Source: a virus. Taken from it: DNA of 26,713 nt. Position 1 is the first letter of the stretch. Each line of letters starts with the position of its first letter. The stretch spans positions 1 to 26,713 of the IMG/VR virus record IMGVR_UViG_3300042400_001472. The stretch is one strand, 5' to 3'. Below are positions 23,601 to 26,713 of this stretch, piece by piece. The position numbers and the translations under genes are program-made. Below the pieces are notes generated by a model, which was not told where the DNA came from, did not search any database, and worked only from the letters and a program-made list of their open reading frames with translations.

Positions 23601-25511
23601 AAAGACCCTGAAGAAGAAAATAATAAAAACCAAAGTTCTCCTGATCAACAAAACCCACAAGCAGTTAAACCACAACCAAATACAGATATACAAGATAAAT
23701 TAAAACAAGCTATAGGTAAAAAAATAATAAGAAGACTATTAACCGAATGTGATTATTTTGAACTATTAAAAGACAACGACCCAATGGTTTTTGAAACATT
23801 AAAAGATAAATTAAAATTCTTTAATCCGGCATTTCACTCAATGACACCTGAAGGTCTAAATGCTAGGTTAACATTTTTAAATCAATGTGTTAGACCTGGA
23901 CAAACAATACCTGTTATTGGTAGTGACGGTAGACCAAAATATGATGATGCGTTAAACACAACATTTGGCGCACCACCTGTATTGGTTATAAGAGTGGGTG
24001 ACTTTTATCATACTAAAGCAATACCAGGAGCACTATCAATAACTTATGAGGCACCGTTTTTTGATATAAATCCCGAAGGAATTGGAGTTCAACCCATGAT
24101 TGTAAGTGTTAGTTTAGATTTAAAATTTATTGGAGGACACGGATTAGCAAGACCTGTTGAAACTTTACAAAACGCATTATCATTTAACTTCTATGCTAAT
24201 ACAGAAATGTACGATGAAAGGGCTGAGGAAACTGAGTTAAACTTGGCACTTTTAGAATTAGTTGATAAAGCAATTGCTAATCAAACAGTTAATAATGAAC
24301 AATCAAATGATGGTGGAGAAACAATAGGAACTGTTTTAACTACTATAAAAAGTGGTGAAACTGAGAGTGGTGATATTGATTATACAAAAATATATACTCA
24401 ATTATCAGATCAAACAAGAGACTTTATTAATATAACCAATAATCAATATAATACCATAGTTGATCAGTTTAATTATAGCATGTTCCAATTAGTAAATTAT
24501 GAAAGAAATTATAAATCAGGTAATACAATAACAAATACCGCTAGTTTAGTTGATACTAAATTATATGGTAAACCAAATGATTTTGAAAAAAGAATAAATA
24601 AATTAAGTAGTAAAATAAAAGAAGACATTAATAATGATACAAATCCTATAATAACTATATTTTTAGATATACCATCTTTAGCGGATAAAGATAACATAAT
24701 TAGGGATACAAAATCAAAATTAAAAAAATATGTTGAGAGCGTTGAAAAAGAAATAATAAGAGATATTGCCCAACCAATAAATACAATTGTGGATACCGAA
24801 CAAAATTTAATAAAAACTTTTAATAAACTTAATGTAGTTACGACTAAAAAATTAGGTAACGTACAAACATTAACAGGACTTGATGGTAAAATATTACCTG
24901 ATGGTAATGTTAAAATCTATAATTTAACAGGAGACGCTACGGTATTTGATAAATTAATCACAGAATATTTAACAGTCGCAAAAACTTTAAATGATTATGC
25001 CAACTTAGAAAACGCAACTAAAATAGTACCCTCACCAACCTCACAATTTTATGATAACGAAAAATGTTTTGAAACTACAGAATACTCATTATCTAATATA
25101 TTTACAGATGAAGGTAAAAGATTTTATACTTTACTATCACAAACATTTACAAATAAAGATAAATATGAATTATTATTTGTTGAGTTTGTCTCTACACCAG
25201 AAGTAGAGGCAATACCCGGAGCTAGAGAAGATTTAACATCTAGATTAGATTCATTAAAAGTTTTATATGAAGAAGCGTATTCTAAAGATAAATTAAGAAT
25301 GAAAGAAGGATCTAATAATACTGAATTTTTAAAACTAAAAACCTTTAAATTAGAAGATAGTACTAATAGAAGGCTATTATATAATACCCAACCCTTAAAC
25401 AGTAATGATGGGTTAACTAATGATAAGAAAAAAGAAATAACTCAGATATACGGACAAACAAATTGGGATAACGATAAAAAAACCTTTAATGGTAAAGTTA
25501 AGTTAAATTAA
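20664..25511 (+). CDS. Very large baseplate/tail structural protein, 1615 aa
   Basis: Residues 1-170 contain repeated KYGP-x-GG segments (near 70, 116, 154-160) and low-complexity Asn/Ser/Pro sequence. Residues 600-690 hold a domain with MWFPPYDVTF (635-644) and FLGRPEPVYTYKNTSRSGKL (657-676), then GFKIVVDHPS. This pattern (GRxEPxYxYxxxxRxxxLxFKI) occurs in baseplate or tube-initiator proteins of T4-like phages. Residues 795-975 include a possible degenerate OmpA-like segment (DLKIEGRNQQFSESVKTFL), with Pro/Gln-rich linkers near 925 and 985-1010. Residues 1101-1180 (FGAPPVLVIRVGDFYHTKAI, then ITYEAPFFDINPEGIGVQPM and FIGGHGLARPVETLQNALSF) form a second domain resembling tail proteins that join tube and baseplate. 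The remainder is helical. It probably fuses functions separate in T4. Exact role is unresolved. Confidence 0.65.
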   Translation: MPQSSLSFQNSASFRNSLIARTLPPYSVSGAFSSPLGPQNYEINLSEYSNLNLPNIGSTNEADTFYPLNKYGPNGGFVNAIGLQQDPIINSSNEGEYDPSETNLDIVNEFFIDSAYSKNKYGPIGGYNEMFDVTEYQIANQVHQPYFDPIFFTPSKYDPYNLYTQDNPIGSDGSLSSDSYLMRLSATKLETNFNASIAAEEQRQLFRQTTPNLTSTSALAGSGVGTSRDYRITVPLNNVTFLDRLKGDFSPGSPLTGPLFIDEDSNRNPSTGNQIANVLQNTAAGSFNLLADGSSRLLQPSKGLLEQTGAGQISTLYTLLNKNIYRPSYEIGGLGNAVLTGVNSILKSVGASLSGGYYVGSDVNRPEFITSPVNAVPINSYGKLTNAIVFGPDEVGNQYEGPGMEQAFFGLNGISTENGGKPDGGFVWTSPRFKEAAGYKVKKGGDLATIDEEFNQISSSYLFNESTNFGLKQGSILDNTQRLINSADNLFGKRRLKHAGNAINQVSKVFHDGYREITKGSKIMSYVDNATGEEAGIEYCRLFTKDTPYYTFNDLQKSEGMTTENRRFSYSVLDKTYNLNIAPIKGIGSTNVTSKGAKKYMISIENLAWRTSDRPGFTVDELPLCERGPNGGRIMWFPPYDVTFNDGSSASFDEVSFLGRPEPVYTYKNTSRSGKLGFKIVVDHPSIMNLLANKQLEKLGKEKFDQVVKSFIAGCTKYDLYELAAKFNTLPLRELEMYQNLLNDPRLTPEELEQIQNEIPSENTSPENASTIGNTPEAEKNFSLNYEGIGFYFSPESTTNINFEQQINKYISDVNTITQLSPDECSVVGGSATDYKKTNTTVFINNIVKSNYSAINNEFIGGLKDIISNKNIIDLKIEGRNQQFSESVKTFLTEKLKTEIDNKKLTITIGGTLTKNTVKNYVNPTQPQPGASFNTNQTIVSPQTSVTTLTQQQKNNSYPNLAVNCAIISKITIVDDLSNKDPEEENNKNQSSPDQQNPQAVKPQPNTDIQDKLKQAIGKKIIRRLLTECDYFELLKDNDPMVFETLKDKLKFFNPAFHSMTPEGLNARLTFLNQCVRPGQTIPVIGSDGRPKYDDALNTTFGAPPVLVIRVGDFYHTKAIPGALSITYEAPFFDINPEGIGVQPMIVSVSLDLKFIGGHGLARPVETLQNALSFNFYANTEMYDERAEETELNLALLELVDKAIANQTVNNEQSNDGGETIGTVLTTIKSGETESGDIDYTKIYTQLSDQTRDFINITNNQYNTIVDQFNYSMFQLVNYERNYKSGNTITNTASLVDTKLYGKPNDFEKRINKLSSKIKEDINNDTNPIITIFLDIPSLADKDNIIRDTKSKLKKYVESVEKEIIRDIAQPINTIVDTEQNLIKTFNKLNVVTTKKLGNVQTLTGLDGKILPDGNVKIYNLTGDATVFDKLITEYLTVAKTLNDYANLENATKIVPSPTSQFYDNEKCFETTEYSLSNIFTDEGKRFYTLLSQTFTNKDKYELLFVEFVSTPEVEAIPGAREDLTSRLDSLKVLYEEAYSKDKLRMKEGSNNTEFLKLKTFKLEDSTNRRLLYNTQPLNSNDGLTNDKKKEITQIYGQTNWDNDKKTFNGKVKLN

Positions 25512-25512
25512 A

Positions 25513-25836
25513 ATGGGACTACAGTATTATAATAGATATAATCAATTTTTAATAAATGGAGAACAAAATATTGTTCCTTTTGTAAAATTAGATACAAAAC
25601 CGTCAGATAAGAACTATATTTATAAAGTCGGACAATCCAGACTTGATAAAATTTCACAACAATATTATGGAACACCATTTTTTGGTTGGTTAATATTGTT
25701 GGCAAATCCACAATTTGGTGGTGAAGAATGGAATATACCCGACGGATCAATTTTACGTGTTCCATTTCCATTAGTTGGATCACTACAAGATTATAAAAAT
25801 GCAATAGAAAATTATTATTTTTATTATGGCGATTGA
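25513..25836 (+). CDS. Baseplate wedge protein, T4 gp53-like, LysM-type
   Basis: This 107-aa protein starts one base after the previous stop. It has a LysM-like core: YKVGQSRLDKISQQYYGTPF (near 36-55), FGWLILLANPQFGG, then IPDGSILRVPFP (76-87). T4 gp53 carries a LysM-type fold and joins adjacent baseplate wedges. Here the protein is shorter than T4 gp53 (196 aa), keeping mainly that core. It overlaps the next gene by 11 bases (ATG at 25826), so translation is probably coupled. No promoter element lies in front. Confidence 0.75.
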   Translation: MGLQYYNRYNQFLINGEQNIVPFVKLDTKPSDKNYIYKVGQSRLDKISQQYYGTPFFGWLILLANPQFGGEEWNIPDGSILRVPFPLVGSLQDYKNAIENYYFYYGD

Positions 25837-26713
25837 AAATGAAAATATTTTAGTAGATTTTGATTACCAAAATATAATAATTATAGATCCAAATAAAATT
25901 ATAGACAATGATGGTAATGTTAAAGAACGAGCAGTAAGACATGAAAATTTAGTAATGTATGCTAATTTAGAATGTAAGGTTTTACCTAGAACTAAATTAA
26001 TTATTGGAGCAACACCTAATAATACTGATTTACAAAATTTATCAATAGCAACTATTAATTTTTTAAATCCTGGAAATAAAAAATTTTTAGATAACTCTTA
26101 TACCGATCAAATAACAGGTAAAGGAACTTTACAAGGACAAGGGGTAAATCAACCAAGTCAGACTGCGGTGAATAACCCAAAAAATTCAAATGAATTTTAT
26201 TTAAATCAAACTTTTTTAAGTGAAGGTAAAAATCAAACAACAGATACTGGATTATTAGGAATAAGAAGCATAAGAGTTAACACACAGTTAAGTCTTAAGA
26301 CAGAAGTTTCCGTATCTTTAGTTGACATTAGAGGTAGAGCTTTATTTGAATTGGCAGATAACTCACCATATGCGGTTTTTTTTCAATTTCCATATCCACC
26401 ATTTACCTTAACCATTAAGGGTTGGTATGGTAAGGCAATACAATATAAATTACAACTTTTAGATTTTAAAAGTAGGTTTGATGCGGAATCAGGAAGTTTT
26501 AATATAGACCTAAAATTCCAACCTTACCAATTTACAATACTACAAGATATTAGTCTTTCAGACACATTAGCATTACCACATATGTATCAGGCTAATGCAA
26601 CTATTACATCAACACCAAACGTTGTAACACAAAACAATGTTTCAACAACATCAAAACTAACAAGAGGTTATCAAAAAATAAGAGAAGTTTATAAAGAATA
26701 TAAGAAAAAAAAA
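25826..26713 (+). CDS. Baseplate/tail structural protein (3' partial, 296 codons)
   Basis: The ATG at 25826 overlaps the gp53-like stop, and the frame stays open to the window edge. Residues 38-60 (RHENLVMYANLECKVLPRTK) are followed by a Gln/Asn-rich stretch. The conserved-looking domain then begins: GIRSIRVNTQLSLKTEVSVS, LVDIRGRALFELADNSPYAV, FFQFPYPPFTLTIKGWYGKA. This arrangement (an RGRALFE turn, PYPPFxLTIKGxYGK) is the pattern I associate with large structural baseplate proteins of T4-like phages of aquatic bacteria. Short Thr/Asn-rich and Lys-rich stretches follow at the edge. The full length is unknown. Confidence 0.7.
   Translation, partial: MAIENENILVDFDYQNIIIIDPNKIIDNDGNVKERAVRHENLVMYANLECKVLPRTKLIIGATPNNTDLQNLSIATINFLNPGNKKFLDNSYTDQITGKGTLQGQGVNQPSQTAVNNPKNSNEFYLNQTFLSEGKNQTTDTGLLGIRSIRVNTQLSLKTEVSVSLVDIRGRALFELADNSPYAVFFQFPYPPFTLTIKGWYGKAIQYKLQLLDFKSRFDAESGSFNIDLKFQPYQFTILQDISLSDTLALPHMYQANATITSTPNVVTQNNVSTTSKLTRGYQKIREVYKEYKKKK

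Noticed and set aside
1-26713. tRNA, rRNA, insertion sequence or integrase features
   Set aside because: I saw no cloverleaf sequence, transposase motif, terminal repeats or recombinase in either strand.

Overview
The window is a stretch of an AT-rich (roughly 30% GC by eye) tailed-phage genome. It encodes the tail and neck module of a contractile-tailed phage of the T4 superfamily, plus a replication gene and several accessory genes. T4-type landmarks are a family B DNA polymerase, a gp13-like neck protein, probable gp14- and gp15-like proteins, a very large gp18-like tail sheath, a gp19-like tail tube, a gp26/gp51-type baseplate-hub or tail-assembly chaperone, a tape measure protein, a very large baseplate/tail protein, a gp53-like LysM-type wedge protein and the start of another baseplate protein. 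No bacterial housekeeping gene is visible. Start codons almost never have a Shine-Dalgarno sequence and are preceded by A-rich leaders. This is a habit of Bacteroidota, so a Bacteroidota host is my inference.

Layout. 1-1591 (+): the end of a nine-residue-repeat solenoid protein (probable fibre/adhesin) and two small unknown genes. 1592-4481 (+): DNA polymerase behind its own sigma70-like promoter. 4478-10789 (-): an inverted block, read from its promoter side as SNF2-family ATPase, a 105-aa protein, terminator, a 123-aa membrane-anchored coiled-coil protein, terminator, a 710-aa three-domain protein (metallopeptidase, Mn-type superoxide dismutase, nuclease-like), the neck protein gp13 and a 114-aa protein. 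10845-12400 (+): gp14- and gp15-like genes. 12397-12561 (-): a 54-aa ribbon-helix-helix gene, divergent from the sheath gene. 12686-26713 (+): sheath, terminator, HAD-family phosphatase, tail tube, terminator, hub/chaperone gene with a probable frameshift, tape measure, 1615-aa baseplate protein, gp53-like protein and a partial baseplate protein.

Regulation. An element TATTTATA (or a close variant) precedes nearly every transcription-unit-leading gene in the sense orientation. Its distance from the start codon falls into three groups: about 4, 10-16 and 35-38 bases. I read it as this phage's late-promoter element. The polymerase gene instead has a textbook TTGACT-17-TATACT promoter. Four hairpin terminators divide the structural and accessory units.

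The two most unusual things are the peptidase/superoxide dismutase/nuclease fusion at 5974-8106 and the hub/chaperone gene at 17681-18572. In the latter, a GC-rich, foldable patch precedes a T6C slip site and a 51-residue extension in the +1 frame.
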